Shown here: positions 35,601-47,719 of the stretch, in pieces
Layout: each line of letters opens with the position of its first letter
Position numbering within the stretch: the first letter of the stretch is position 1
DNA from: Populus alba
Taxonomy: Eukaryota > Streptophyta > Magnoliopsida > Malpighiales > Salicaceae
DNA: 64,000 nucleotides
Direction of reading: 5' to 3'
Assembly (NCBI RefSeq): GCF_005239225.2
Contig: NC_133295.1
Span: forward strand, 2,418,001 to 2,482,000
Notes under the pieces: model-generated
What the model saw: only the letters and a program-made list of their open reading frames with translations
The model's database searches: none
What the model was told of the DNA's origin: nothing
Program-made: the position numbers and the translations under genes

Positions 35601-38535
35601 ACTTTTCTTAGTTTTTTTTTTATATATTTTTTTATAATATTAAACTACAAACTTTTTTACATGTATAAAATCCTAAACAATCAAGAAATTAAACTAATAT
35701 ATATATGAGAAAATTCTAATTTAAATAAAAATTATATTATGTCGATTCAATCGATTAATCGATTCAATTTATTTTAGCTGGTTGACTGGTTCTTAATTGA
35801 CAGACTATTTTTTTATTTTTCAAAATCAAAATCTAGTTTATTTTTAATATTTTTTCTTTTTATTTTTGCTTTTTTTATCCATCACTTTTCCTTGACGAAG
35901 CTAGTAAGGGATCGTATCAGCAATTAGTAGCTAGCCGGGCCTCGATCTCATGGTAGGTTAAATAATGGTTTACGCACTTGGGCAAAAGACATAAGAGAAG
36001 TTTGATGAACTAAGTTTAAAGACTTCTCAAAATGGAAGCTTGATGATAGTTTGTAATGTTTTAAGTGAAGAAGCTTTAATTAAGAAAAAAAAAGGGCTTT
36101 GTAATGATTTCCTCTATTAAATTTTGATGATTTAGACTGCTGTTGCCGTGACAGGGAGTCTTCGGGGTTTGCTACAGTGGTTAGGCATGTCTTGGATGTA
36201 TAGTTGGGAATGTGACATAGATGGAATTTAGACATGGTGGATGCGTTTGCAATGACTTGTTTACGAGATGTTTTTGGCAACCTAATAATATATCAATTCA
36301 AGATCTGGTCAAGGGTTGGTAAAAAACCATTTTTTCTTATCAAACCAATATTATTTTAATTTTTTTAAAAAATAAAAATTAAATTAACAGAAGTGAACTT
36401 GAGTTTAATCTCAGTCCTGGATCTTGACATTGGACCAAATCAATACTCGTGGTCTTATAAGTATGCATTAAGGAGTCGAAAGCCCAGATTACAAAGAAAG
36501 AAAAACTATGTTAATCCGGATAATTGCTAAGCCCAATGGAAGATGTACAAATACAAAGCCCAAATGTTAAACTTAGCCCAATAGATATCATAAAAATAAT
36601 AATAATAATAATAATTGTGAAATCCGTTGACCCTGAAACTAGCTTGAAGTGCCACGCGGACCAGCCCTGGCCGTGAAACCCGCTGGAGCGTGTGTTGAAT
36701 AATACTTTAGTGGTGAACTTTTTCTTTTTCTTTTTTGGAAAAAAATTTGTCTGCATGTGAATGGGCTGACGACACAGATCAAGTGGAAGAGAAGAAACGT
36801 CCAGCTGGTAGTTCCTTTGTGCCCAGAGGGACTTGACACGCTTACGGTAGTGAGTGTTTGTTTTTAGTATTTATCTGTTTTTTATATAAAAAATATTAAG
36901 TTAAACTTTTTATATATATATATTTAAAATGATTTTGATATACTAGTATTAAAAATAAAAAATAATTTTAATTGATTTTCATTTAAAAAATAACATGCAC
37001 TATAATACTATAATACCAAATATGTATTAAGAAACAAGTATTGATTTTGTTGAAAAACTTCTGCATATTTAATGCTAGACCTTGAAATTCAAACAATAAA
37101 AAAAATTCAATATTCAAAGATTGAATGTTCAAACTATCATAATCTAATAAAGATTCTAAATACTAATTAAATAAGAATTGTAATTAATTGGTTAAACATG
37201 GACTCTGAGCACATAAATACGTTTTGATCTAGGAAACATTTTCCTATCTCAACAAAATTTTGGAAGCCATAATGTAAAATCAACATCCTTAAAAAATTTC
37301 ATCATAAAAAAATATATAATATAATAATTGACAATCATATTAAATTTGATATTATTCAAAATGATTTTAAAAAACTAAAAAACAACAAAAAATTAGACCA
37401 ATTTTAATTTGATTATTCACCCAATACATTTAACTTAATTTAAGTAAATAAAGTATGAATTAGGAATCACTAATAAAATATTTATATTTTTTCTTCACAA
37501 GGTTAAATCCAAACTGCTGTGATATAAAACAATTAAATAGATCTAAAATTATCAGTTTATTATATCAATTTATACTTAGTGAATAATAAAAATATTTTAT
37601 TTATTTATGATTCTACGATCAAACTGGATTTTAGTTGGATCAACAACCAAATCAAATAAATATTGATTGAGTATTAATTATATTAAAAAGATATAATCGT
37701 AAATTTTACCTATTAATGACTTAGATAGAATGAACTCTCTCAAGTTTAGAACAAATACTTTATTAATGAAGCTAATTCAAGGTAGATATATAATTTATAA
37801 AAAACATAAATGATGAAACTTGATTATACAACCTCACCTTGAAAGACTGTTTTCTTTACATCTAAACCAATTATATTATTAAAAGATTTAAAAGTTATTT
37901 GTTTTTACATTTAAAATAGTGCTTGGAATCTTAAACGCATACAGATAATAATTAGAATGTACGGAATAGTATATGTTTCTCTCTCAAAATCTTTCGAATC
38001 ATTTCATATCCATGTGCCCAGGTAGTCAGGAGACTGACAATCTAGCCTATTGGCGGCTACTTGAAGATCTTTTAAATATTGGAAACCTTTTTGTCTCGAC
38101 TCGAGGGAAGCATCAATAAACAACAAATGGATTTAAACTATTTTGATTTACATGAAAAGATTCACACATGAATTCAAATAAAATCAACAATTTTCAACAT
38201 CACATTTTCTGATTAAAAAGATTCTATTTGATAATAAGAAGAATAAATAATTTATATATATAGTTAATAGTTCTTGCAATTAATGTATCAAAAATATATT
38301 GCAACTTGATATTAAAACAATACACTTTGATAACATGATAATTGCGATTGTAAGTTGATGCACCCAGAAGTTTATGATAAAAAAAATTAATTTCTAATCT
38401 CCTTTTATATCCATATTTTATAGAAAGAAACTACAGTGGTGCTGAACTAGTCACCACTCCATACCATTATTTAATTTCAATAAAAATTTGTACTATGTGA
38501 TGAATACTTTTATAATACTTTTTATTATTATTAAT
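35601..38535. other. Repeat-rich spacer in the B3 array
   Basis: No gene seen. A minus-strand frame at 36080-36280 has no domain. Positions 36470-36710 are homologous to 42230-42665, an older duplication. AT-rich dispersed repeat occurs at about 36855-37010. Confidence 0.5.
36470..36710. repeat. Old segmental duplication, copy 1 (pairs with 42230-42665)
   Basis: Colinear matches include 'cccaatggaagat' against 'tccaatggaagat' and 'caaatgttaaact' against 'caaatgttaacta'. A block then follows with 'gttgacc', 'gtgccac', 'ggacca' and 'gaaaccc', and ends in 'aatactt'. Together with neighbouring blocks it marks an ancestral repeat unit of the B3 array. Confidence 0.7.
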
Positions 38536-38539
38536 TATA

Positions 38540-38670
38540 GATGCCTGGATCAAGCTGTGTGCATATCGACTAATCTCACAGGTCTTGAAATTAATGATCA
38601 TGTAAACCTCCAGTATTTTTAAGATTTATAAGATTCGAATTGATTTATATGGAATAATTTTAAGATTTAA
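38540..38670 (-). mobile_element. SINE-like dispersed repeat relic, second copy
   Basis: It aligns with 2518-2640: a 'ggatcaa..cgactaat..attaatgatcatgtaa' core, then a box-B-like motif on the minus strand (caattcgaatct). More degraded than the copy at 2.5 kb. Confidence 0.35.
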
Positions 38671-40545
38671 CTAGTCTGAACTATTTAAATATTTTTATAA
38701 TAGTTTATAAAAATAAAGGTTTTGCCTATTCTATCCCTCCTCTTTCTATCAAACATATTCGATCCTTCTGCAATGTCTCGTTCAACCAACCTAATTCCAT
38801 CTTGTCACAAAATGCAGTCTCAATTCATAAATTATAGTTTTTTTTTAATTATAATCTCAAGAGGAATTTTAAATGAAATTTATATAAAATAATGATGCGT
38901 GGGGACTGATTAATTATTTTTAAATTTATAATAAAAAACACAGAACACAACACAACAAAAAAGAAAACTTAAAAAAACTTGAAGAATTGTATTTCATGTC
39001 ACTGCAACGTCGTGAGTCTGAAATCATGAATGATGAAGTTGCACCACTCATCTTTATTTGTCCCTGTCCTGTGGACAGGCGAGCCATTAAATGAGAATTA
39101 AGGTATTGCCATATTGCCGGCTGGACGGGGAGCAAAGAGTGGAAAACATCATATCAAGCTAGGTTATTTGAGACCGTTACTTAAATTATATTAAACTTAG
39201 ATAAAACAAAATCGATTTATTATAGATGTCTGGGTCTCTTGACGAGCATGGGGTTTGAAAAATAACAATAAAATATTTTAAAAAAGAGAAAACTATATCA
39301 GAAAAGGCGTTCTAACTCCTTAATTATATAAACCCAAAGGGCCAAGATATAAATAAAGAAGTTACAAGAAACTTTGCCGCAAAGTAACATGGAGAAATTT
39401 ATATAAAACAAGTTGCAGCATTAAATTATAGCCACCGGAACACATTTAGTCGGTGGATGGCTATGGACTCCTTAGAACATGTCAAAAAGCAACATTAGTG
39501 AGTTTTGTAAAACAATGGAGGTGACTTATCGAGGAAGTTTATAAGATTTAAAGTTTTTTAATTTTAAAATCTTACAACCTTTATATTAGAAGATAATGGG
39601 TTGAAAAGTTAGGCGTTTAAACCGAGAGATTTATTAGAGAAAACTCAATTAAAACAAATCTAAAATTAACTAAAAAAATAAAATAAAAAATAATAAACAA
39701 TTTTTTAATCTAATTTAGACATGTATTTTTTATTTTGTTAGCACTAAGACCTATTTGTTTTTATGTTTTAAAAATTTTTTGAAAAAAATTATTTTTTTTA
39801 TTTATTTACTTTAAATTAATATTATTTGGTGTTTTTAAATCATTTTAATGTTTTGATATTAAAAATAATTTTTTTAAAAATAAAAATATATATTATTTTT
39901 ATATATTTTCAAGTAAAAAATAATCACAAGTATACTCTTAAATAAGTTTTAAATAGCCAATTCCTCGATATAATAATAGTATAAAAATTCTGTTAATTTT
40001 CATTTAAAAAAAAAAAAAGTCAATTTGACGGGTCGAAATTTCTTCTCTGACTTGTCGCCATAACTTGTACCGACCACTGCTCATGTTCCGAGTTCACATC
40101 TAGGTGAAGTGACTCGCATGGCTTTGTGCTCATTTACCACCTCGAATGCCACCTAGGATGGAACCACATTTTTTGTTTTTTAGTCGGATCAACACTGAAT
40201 ATCGTGGCTTCGATCCCCCCTCACTTAGGCCATCTTTGCCAGCTCAAACTGGAACTTGCGTGATTCCATTGAATTCCTACAATGGATTCTTCATTTATTC
40301 TAATCTTAATTACTAATATTTCTTTTTCTTTTCCCCCTCTATTATATTAGTCAACAAGGACACTCGTGCGATTCATTTATTTTTCATTTGCAATCTCTCG
40401 ATGACCAACGTGCCTACAAATAGCATTCCCAAGTAAACCCAGAGCTATAGAGTCCTGCTAAAAGCTTTTTTTTTAAAAAAAAAAAACAAAGAGACGACGA
40501 AGTCCATTAATCCAAAGCTCCTCTTCTTTCCACTTGGCCTCACAG
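38671..40545. other. Upstream region of the first intact B3 gene
   Basis: It contains an AT-rich dispersed repeat (39770-39925) and a block at 40070-40215 homologous to 42970-43100. A weak TATA-like word (acaaatagc) lies near 40412. The minus-strand frame 38926-39135 has no domain. Confidence 0.45.
40070..40215. repeat. Old segmental duplication, copy 1 (pairs with 42970-43100)
   Basis: Both copies contain tgctcatgttc, ccacctcgaatgccac and aggatggaaccacat in the same order. Here the block lies about 330-480 bp upstream of an intact B3 gene. Confidence 0.8.
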
Positions 40546-40914
40546 ATGGCAAGCTTCTCAAAGATACTCAGACCGACGGATATTTGCAAGAGACTCTCGG
40601 TGCCGACCAAGTATCTCAAGTCTCTCCCATCTTTCGGAGGTGGTCATGCTGTAGATTTTCAGGCAGTTGATGATAAGGGCCATGTCTGGCCCTTCAAGTG
40701 CTCCGTCCGCAAGAAAGGGCGATACCCTAAACCAGTTCTGTCAAAGGGTTGGCTTCCTTTCGTTGCTAGCAAGAACCTTAAAGCTGGCGACAAGGTCAGG
40801 TTTTACAGGGACAAAAACAAACCCGCTGCAAAACGTGTTTACAAGGTTCGGGTCGCAAAAGAAGTCAGGATATTCGGTGTTATATTCGGCTATGCTCCAA
40901 TTCTAGCCCCATAA
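40546..40914 (+). CDS. Small B3-domain protein (array member 1)
   Basis: Single exon, 122 aa. The ATG at 40546 gives MASFSKIL and matches the start of its paralogues; an earlier in-frame TTG is ignored. The whole protein is one plant B3 DNA-binding fold: FSKIL.PTDICKRLSVP at the N-terminus, VWPFKCS in the middle, PVLSKGW..FV then LKAGDKVRFY, and a C-terminal IFGVIFGYAP. B3 domains bind DNA in the major groove in the ARF, RAV, ABI3/LEC2 and REM families. This protein has only the B3 fold and no activation or dimerisation domain, so it resembles single-domain REM-like B3 proteins. A DNA-binding nuclear protein is inferred. Diverged from members 2-4 but clearly paralogous. Confidence 0.88.
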   Translation: MASFSKILRPTDICKRLSVPTKYLKSLPSFGGGHAVDFQAVDDKGHVWPFKCSVRKKGRYPKPVLSKGWLPFVASKNLKAGDKVRFYRDKNKPAAKRVYKVRVAKEVRIFGVIFGYAPILAP

Positions 40915-40949
40915 TTATCCCAATATATGGTCCAGTTGTATATAGAACA

Positions 40950-41112
40950 CACATGAAGTCAAGATATTTGGTGTTAGCGATATTGTGTGGCTCTGCTCCG
41001 ATTCCAAAATGGTCCTGTTGTATATATTAAACATGTTTATAAGGCTCGGGATGCTGAAGAAGTCAAGATATATTGGTGCTGTTTTAGGCTATGCTCCGAC
41101 TATAGCCCCGTG
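40950..41112 (+). pseudogene. Two tandem C-terminal tails of the B3 gene
   Basis: Downstream of the intact gene, two fragments repeat its last codons and 3' flank. One is at about 40950-41005 ('gaagtcaagatatttggtg') and one at about 41026-41112 (catgtttataaggctcgg.. to ..atagccccgtga). Both are broken. They look like unequal-crossover residues limited to the 3' end. Confidence 0.8.
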
Positions 41113-43499
41113 ATTCCCATATGGTCATATTGTATATAAGCTTTAGGCGATATTTAGAATCACTTTCTGGGCAGTACTCTCTAGTTTCTTGAAAGCTGTT
41201 CATTATTTTCTTAATTTTAAAAAAATGTGTGAATAATTTTGTACAGATGATAATACAATATTGTGTTTGGAATCTCATGTTTAAACTTTAATTAAATTTA
41301 AATAAATTTTTAATATAATATCAAAATCTTAATACCCAATCATTAATTATTATTTTTTTTAAAATACAATTCAGGCCATCTTGAACGTGGAAAAGAGTTT
41401 CCATCCGTACATTGTAATATTATGATTTGACACTTAATAAGATAGGATTTGATTTTAATTAATATGTTAATCATAAATTCATTTAAAAACATTTCTTATC
41501 ATTGAATAAAAAAAATCGCGATTGATAAGGCTACTTCGTTGGATCCAATTCATAATAGTAGATCATTTGGTCTTACTGGAGACTAATTAGAAAGGAGAAA
41601 TTCAACTGTAATGGTGTTCAATCAGAATATAAAGAATTTAAACAAATCATTAGAAAATATCTTAAGCATTTTTATCGTTTTCTTTTAAAAAATTTGAAAA
41701 AGAAACTTTTCTCTTATTGCATTCCCAACTTGTGAACCATTGTATTCAATCAGAATATAAAGAAAAAAAATAAAAGCAAAACTCAATGAGTTGTAACTAG
41801 ATTTTTGATCAGGTCTTGCCGGGTCAACTGGATCATACATGGTTTTTTCTTTATCTATTTTTTCTTCAACTCGGTCTGATTCTAGTTCCAGGTCGGTCGA
41901 GTTCTAGATCGACCCATCAAGCCGGGTCAAGTTTCAAAATTATGTTGTAAACACATTATGTAGTTCCACAAGTTTTGAAAATTAGCTAAGTCATCCCCCT
42001 ATGCTTTAAATTTCAGCATATCAACCCTTGAATTTACAATTTGTGGTTACTTTCATCCACTTATAAATGTGTACATGTACCACTGACATCTAATGAATAT
42101 GTGCTGTATAGGGATAAAACATTTGACTAAGAATTGAAAATGTTAGGGTTATGGTACACAAAAGTAAAGTACAAGGACTGATTTGATTTATTTTTGAAAT
42201 CTGAGGGACCATACAATCAATTTACTCATTACATTGGCGTAAGCCTAAATTACGAAAGAAAGAAAAAACAAGGCTGCGCAGGTAAGTCCAATGGAAGATA
42301 AACAAATTAAAGGTCAAATGTTAACTAAGCTCAATAGTGGATATCCTTATCCAAATGTTATGGAAGTTAATTTTTAAATTGTTTTTTATTTAAAAATATA
42401 TTAAAATATTTTTTTTAATTATTTTTTAAAAATTAGTATAGGAAAACAATCTTCAAATAAAAAAATAATTTGTAATAAAAAATTAAAATTTTTACTAACC
42501 TACTTATAACACAACCCCAGAAATACATTTCACAAAAAAAAAAAAAAAAAAAAAAAACACTGAAACCTGTTGACCATGAGCTAGCAGATGTCCTAGTGCC
42601 ACATGGACCAACAATGACCATGAAATGAAACCCGATGGAGTTTTGTGTTGTCTAATACTTACATTTAAAATTAAAATATATTTTTTCAATGGAAACCCAA
42701 TTATAATTAATAGTTATTTTTTATTTTAAAAATAAATTGAAATAATTTTTTTTAAAATTTATTTTTTAATAACAAACATATTAAAACAATTTAAAAATAT
42801 AAAAAAATAATTAAAAAAATTCTTTTTAAGTTTTTGCAAAAATACTTTTTAACCGTAAAAATAAACGAAACTCCGTGTGTGGATAACTATCGACTTCTTA
42901 TGACATTTCAAGTCAACTTATACATATTTTTTTTATTAGCAAGAATTGATTTACACCTCATGCCAACTGAGGCTCTGCTCATGTTCTGAGTTCACAGCTA
43001 CTTGAAGAGGGTCGCATGGCTCGAGCCCATTAACCACCTCGAATGCCACTTAGGATGGAACCACATGGTTTGGTTTTTTAGTCACATCAACACTCTGAAA
43101 CACGTTTGTCTGTTTTTATTTATTCATTTCTAGAAGTCTACTGGATAGGTAGTAGGTACCCTTTGACTATCATTTTTTTTTTTCCCATAGTATAAAAGAT
43201 ATTAAGATAATATAAATATTTCTATATAAAAATTTATGATTTTATAGAATGGATTTAAAAAAATTTATTTATTCTAATAATATGATTAGAAAAACAAGAT
43301 ATTAATAATAAATAAAATGAACAAAATAACAATATTTCAATGCAAAAGTTGAATGCTCGTTAATATTAATGAAAATTTATCTTTACAATACTCATAAAAT
43401 ATTTCAATGATCTTATTTGTTAATAAAATAAAAATTAAATGAGAATGAGATAATTGTATAGAAAGAAAAATAAAAAAATATGAATCTTAATTCCCTGCA
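41113..43499. other. Spacer with dispersed repeats and duplicated blocks
   Basis: No gene seen. 41790-41940 is dispersed repeat; 42230-42665 pairs with 36470-36710; 42970-43100 pairs with 40070-40215. A poly(A) tract (about 42533-42557) disrupts the first block. AT-rich dispersed repeats occur at about 42355-42490 and 42690-42840. Confidence 0.5.
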
Positions 43500-45045
43500 A
43501 ATAAAATGATGAATAACAAAATTAAAAATAAAACAATTTTTAAAACAAAAAAGAAATTGACCCGAGTCTGTCCAATCCATCACACAGGTGAATTGTTAAA
43601 AATACATCATCTCAAAGAACCAGACATTACAATTTTTTATCATCTAGCTTCAGCACAAATCAAACTAAATCTATAACTTAGTAATGAGACTAAAATAACT
43701 TCATAAAAAGCAAATTGAATAAAATCACAAAGCTTAATTTTCAAATCAATCTAATATTGAAGGGCGAAATAAATAAAAAATTAAAAAGCAATGAAAACAA
43801 AAGGACTCGAGTCAAATCTGGTGAACCTGCTGAATCTATAACCCGGGACATAATATCGAGATAACTCTATAGAAAAAAAAGATAAAAAAAAACAAAGAAT
43901 ATCAATTTCCAACTAACCTAATGATGATGAATGAAATTTAAAAAATAATTAAAAATAACTAAAGCTAACTCGGTCAAACCTTCAAAAATTTGTGACACTA
44001 ATCATGAGACCAAATTTCAACATAATACGTAAACCCAAAAAAATAATAATATAAAATTCCCAACCAACCAAAATAATCAGGGATAAACTTGATTTTAAAA
44101 AAATAAAAAATGGATAAAAAAAGAAAAAAAATGTAGATTTTAAAAGAATAAGAACCAAATTTGACTAAAAAAAGATAAAAATCAAATCATAAAGGATGGA
44201 ATTGAAAAATATTTTCAATTAAGAAAAGGACAAGAAAACTAAAAATAATAATAAAAAAAATAATAACCAAATTTGACATAAAATCAAATGTTAAGGGATA
44301 CATTTTTTTTAAAAAAGTTAATTCAATAAAGGATTCAAGATCAAATAATTGAAATTAAAAAAATACAGATCAAATCTGATATCAAAATCAAATATCAAGG
44401 GATGAAATTAAAAAATATTAATCTAATAAATGATTCAAGATCAAATACATTGTAATAAAAAAATAAGAACCTAATTTGACTTAACAATCAAATATATATA
44501 TATTGCAAGACAAACATAATTTTTCTAAGAGGGAAAGAAGAAAATACATTTGGTCGAAGTTTTAACAACCAATCTTTTGACAGCTCGCACCTCACTATCA
44601 TGATAGGGTTGATGAGATGCATTGAACGCTATTCTAGAAGAAGATGTTCAAAGTTGTTCTAGAGCCATATGCGTCACCTAAAAGGCATGGGCATTGACAC
44701 CTACTTTTTTAGCATGCGCCAACTACTTTTTAATTTAAATTATATTTTATGTATTAAAAGATTAAATTACCCTTGACTCTAAAATAATAAAAAAATAACA
44801 TAAAAAAATAACTAAATTGCCTTCGCCTCCAAAGTTAAGAATTTTTTTTTTTTTTTTAATGTCATTTAAATAATTGTGCTATACAAAAAAAATAAATACT
44901 TGAAAAGCCTCGTGACCAAAGAAATTTTTTTTTTGAAGAGTAATTTAATAATTATACTGTATATCAAAGATGTAAGAATACAAACTAACCCTTTCATTTC
45001 TAATAATAACTAATAAATCCTATAAAAAAAACCCTTCCTAATAGA
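43500..45045. mobile_element. Decayed non-coding retroelement-like repeat
   Basis: A-rich, non-coding, with 'gacccgagtctgtcc' and 'cataacccgggac'-type phrases. It contains an imperfect tandem array (44140-44500) and a GC-richer end (44510-44710) with gcgccaac and gcgtcacc words resembling 32640-32760. It ends in 'taataactaataaatcc' immediately before a B3 tail fragment. No reverse transcriptase or gag was seen. Likely a non-autonomous high-copy element. Confidence 0.4.
44140..44500. repeat. Imperfect tandem array, unit about 105 bp
   Basis: Three to four degenerate units share 'aaatcaaatatcaagggatgaaatt' and 'attcaagatcaaat' type phrases. Non-coding. Confidence 0.55.
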
Positions 45046-45049
45046 GTTT

Positions 45050-45160
45050 GCCTATTGTATACAACACATGTTTATAAGGTTGAGGTTGCAAGACAAGTCA
45101 AGATGGTTGGAGCTACTTTTGGCTATGTTCCGATCGATTCTTAGTTACCGTAATGGTCCT
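45050..45160 (+). pseudogene. C-terminal remnant of a B3-domain gene
   Basis: It matches the end of the intact copies: 'catgtttataaggttgagg' then 'gtcaagatggttgg' and 'ggctatgttccgat'. The 3' flank ('gtatataagctttaggtgg') matches that at 41130. The 5' part is missing, replaced by the repeat ending at 45045. Confidence 0.8.
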
Positions 45161-46039
45161 CTTGTATATAAGCTTTAGGTGGTATTTAGAATTTTTTTTT
45201 TTAATTTCATGTCTTTATTGTTTATACTTTCTAGTTTTTTGAGAAATGCTCATTATTTAAAAAAAAAATTAAAAATATTGTATATATGGTAGAAAATAAT
45301 ATATGATGAATCTTGGAATCCTCCCTCAATAACTTTATTTTTTGATTGATATAATTACTTGATATGAAATCATAATTTTAATTAGTAAGTCTCAAAATCT
45401 TAAATCTCAACATTCTCAGGTGTCAAATTCAAAATAACTGTGAAGCCATTAGGTTTAGAGAGATAATATAAAATTATTTTTTATTATTTATCTAATATAT
45501 TAAGTTTAGAAGTTTGAATCTTATTATTTTAATTTAAAAGTTTCGTTGAAAATATTTTTTATTTTGTGATGTCATTCAAAATATTTTCCAACATTTGAGA
45601 TGATAATTCTCATCTCGTACTGATTTCTACATCTAAAATGCATTCTTTTATTAAAAAAACAGTAACTCCTCGCGGATGCATGCAATATAATACAAAAAAA
45701 TTAATTTGTATTATTCGCCCTTGCGAACCTTTTTCCTTAGGTTATATATGATATATTTTTTTAAAATGCCACCTAAAGTGTTGTTCAGCCGTACTACGAA
45801 TCTTTTCTATTAATCATTCAATTCATCAATGCCTGATTATTTTTTTTATTTTGACTATCATATATATGTGTATTAAAACATATATTTGATTATTACTTTT
45901 TAATAATATTTTGTTCAGACATTAAGGGCTTGAATTCGTAAAAATTGAGGCAGCGAAGAACATAAAATCAACCAACAGCCAAAATGCACGTGTCCATCTT
46001 TGCCAGCAACAACTTGGATCTGAGTGATCTCCATTTATC
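45161..46039. other. AT-rich spacer
   Basis: The first roughly 150 bp is the B3 3' flank shared with 41120-41280. No gene in the remainder. Confidence 0.5.
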
Positions 46040-46575
46040 CAGCAAAACATAGGAATCTCCTCATGAAGGTGTTGCTTCTGGTTTTACTGCACTTTTGCAA
46101 ACACTAGTGATGGTAATGTAAGAATCAAAACATGGGAATCTCCTCATGAAGGTGTTGCTTCTGGTTTTACTTATGAAGACATTACAATGGATGGTGTTCA
46201 GCATCCCATCAATATTGATCAACATTATTGCCCTTTTCCTCCTGTGACACCAGTGTACTTCCAATTTTGATTGGCTTGTTATTAATTAAAAAAATTTCCA
46301 TTTCTTAATTGTGATTAATGCTATTATTATTGAGCTGAGAATGTTAATCACCTTATTCTTTTTTCTTTTTCTTTGCAGACTCCTTCACATATTCAAATTA
46401 AAGATATTACATACAATAACATTAGGGGTAACTTCCAAGCTAAGGACTGCAGTTTCTTTTAAACCACAGCAGAGTCCATCCATGCGAAAATATTGTGCTG
46501 AAGGATATCAATCTGGTCTATAAAGGAAAAGAAGGTCCTGCAATTGCACTATGTTCTAACATCCATGCATGGTTC
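46040..46575 (+). pseudogene. Polygalacturonase (GH28) pseudogene fragment
   Basis: A readable stretch gives FANTSDGNVRIKTWESP, then GFTYEDITMDGV, PINIDQHYCPF and, after a probable intron ending in tgcag near 46379, THIQIKDITYNN-like sequence. Out of frame with this come KDINLVYKGKEGPAIAL and CSNIHAW. RIKTW, P(I)xIDQxYCP and GPA are hallmarks of plant GH28 exopolygalacturonases, which cleave pectin in the wall. The N-terminal two-thirds, including the catalytic Asp/His motifs, is absent. Frameshifts and an internal 83-bp-period duplication break the rest. Confidence 0.85.
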
Positions 46576-47699
46576 CCTCATCTGGCATTCAGAAACCACC
46601 CTCATGCATGCTTGCGCTGAGCTTAGTTTCCTCCCCGTGAAGGTAGACTTGTGTTTCAGTAGCCTAATCAATGATGATTTATGGCTACTTTAGTAACCTT
46701 AATTCCACGGTTTAGGACCAAAACTAGCGCAGGTGTCTACTTGCCGCATGACCAATAAAAAAAATAGGATCCCTTTGATTTGTTATGACACATGTTTAAT
46801 AGTAAAAGCATTTGTTTACTTAAAAAAAATGTTTTTTTTTTGTCATTTTTAATTCCAATTTTAAATTAAAATACCGGTCTATTAAGATAAGATTTTATTG
46901 TAAACTTCGTTTTGTAGATGGCAAAAAATTGCGGTGGGTATTTTTTTTTTATTAAAATAATAAATTTGAACATAAAACATGACATGAGTTTCAGAATAGT
47001 GTAATTTTTTTTTGGAATTTTGTATTCTTAATTTTTTTTCTCAAATGAGAAATTATATTTAAGAATAATTCTGAAAAATATAAAATAAATAATTAAAAAA
47101 AATCCTTAAAGTGTAAGATAATTTCAATATGCTAAGCATAGAAAGGATGAAAAATTAAAATGATACATATCTTCTTTCATGATTAATTAAGTGCTCAAAA
47201 AATTATTCAAAAAAATTAGGTCATCAAGAATAAAACATCTAATTTATTCCAATCTAGGTTACTATGTGTGTATGAAAGGCATATGACTTTTCATTAACCT
47301 TTTATATTATTTTTGAAAACTTGATTAATTATGAAAGAATTTGAATTTACATTTGCTTAAAATACTAGTTGCTAGTTTACATTTGCTTAAAATACTAGTT
47401 GCTAGTAGGCCCACTTAGATCTTGTCTGGGGTTGTGTTTGTACCATAGTTTCAACATAATTTGAATTTGTTAAAATATGTTTAAAAACAATTATTATTTT
47501 ACTCTCAAACAAGCTCTTAATATAAAAATTAATCTTTATAAAATATGTAGGATCGATGAATTGAATGGCAAGTAGTATATGTGTTATAGTGCATTTAAAC
47601 TATATATGTGCTTCTTCTAGGAATTAAAAGTTGCCTCATTAAGTTTTGTTTCATTTTCAGATATATTATCAAACAAATTTAAAATAAATTAAAAATTAA
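46576..47699. other. Intergenic DNA, no gene seen
   Basis: AT-rich, with homopolymer runs and one short exact tandem duplication listed separately. Confidence 0.5.
47346..47405. repeat. Exact 30-bp tandem duplication
   Basis: The unit starting tttacatttgcttaaaatac and ending gctag occurs twice head to tail with no mismatch, suggesting recent replication slippage. Confidence 0.95.
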
Positions 47700-47719
47700 A
47701 GGGTTGCATTTTAAACCCC

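Noticed and set aside
44140..44500. CRISPR-like regularly spaced repeats
   Set aside because: Units are degenerate, A-rich and part of a plant dispersed repeat. CRISPR arrays are not expected in a plant nuclear genome.
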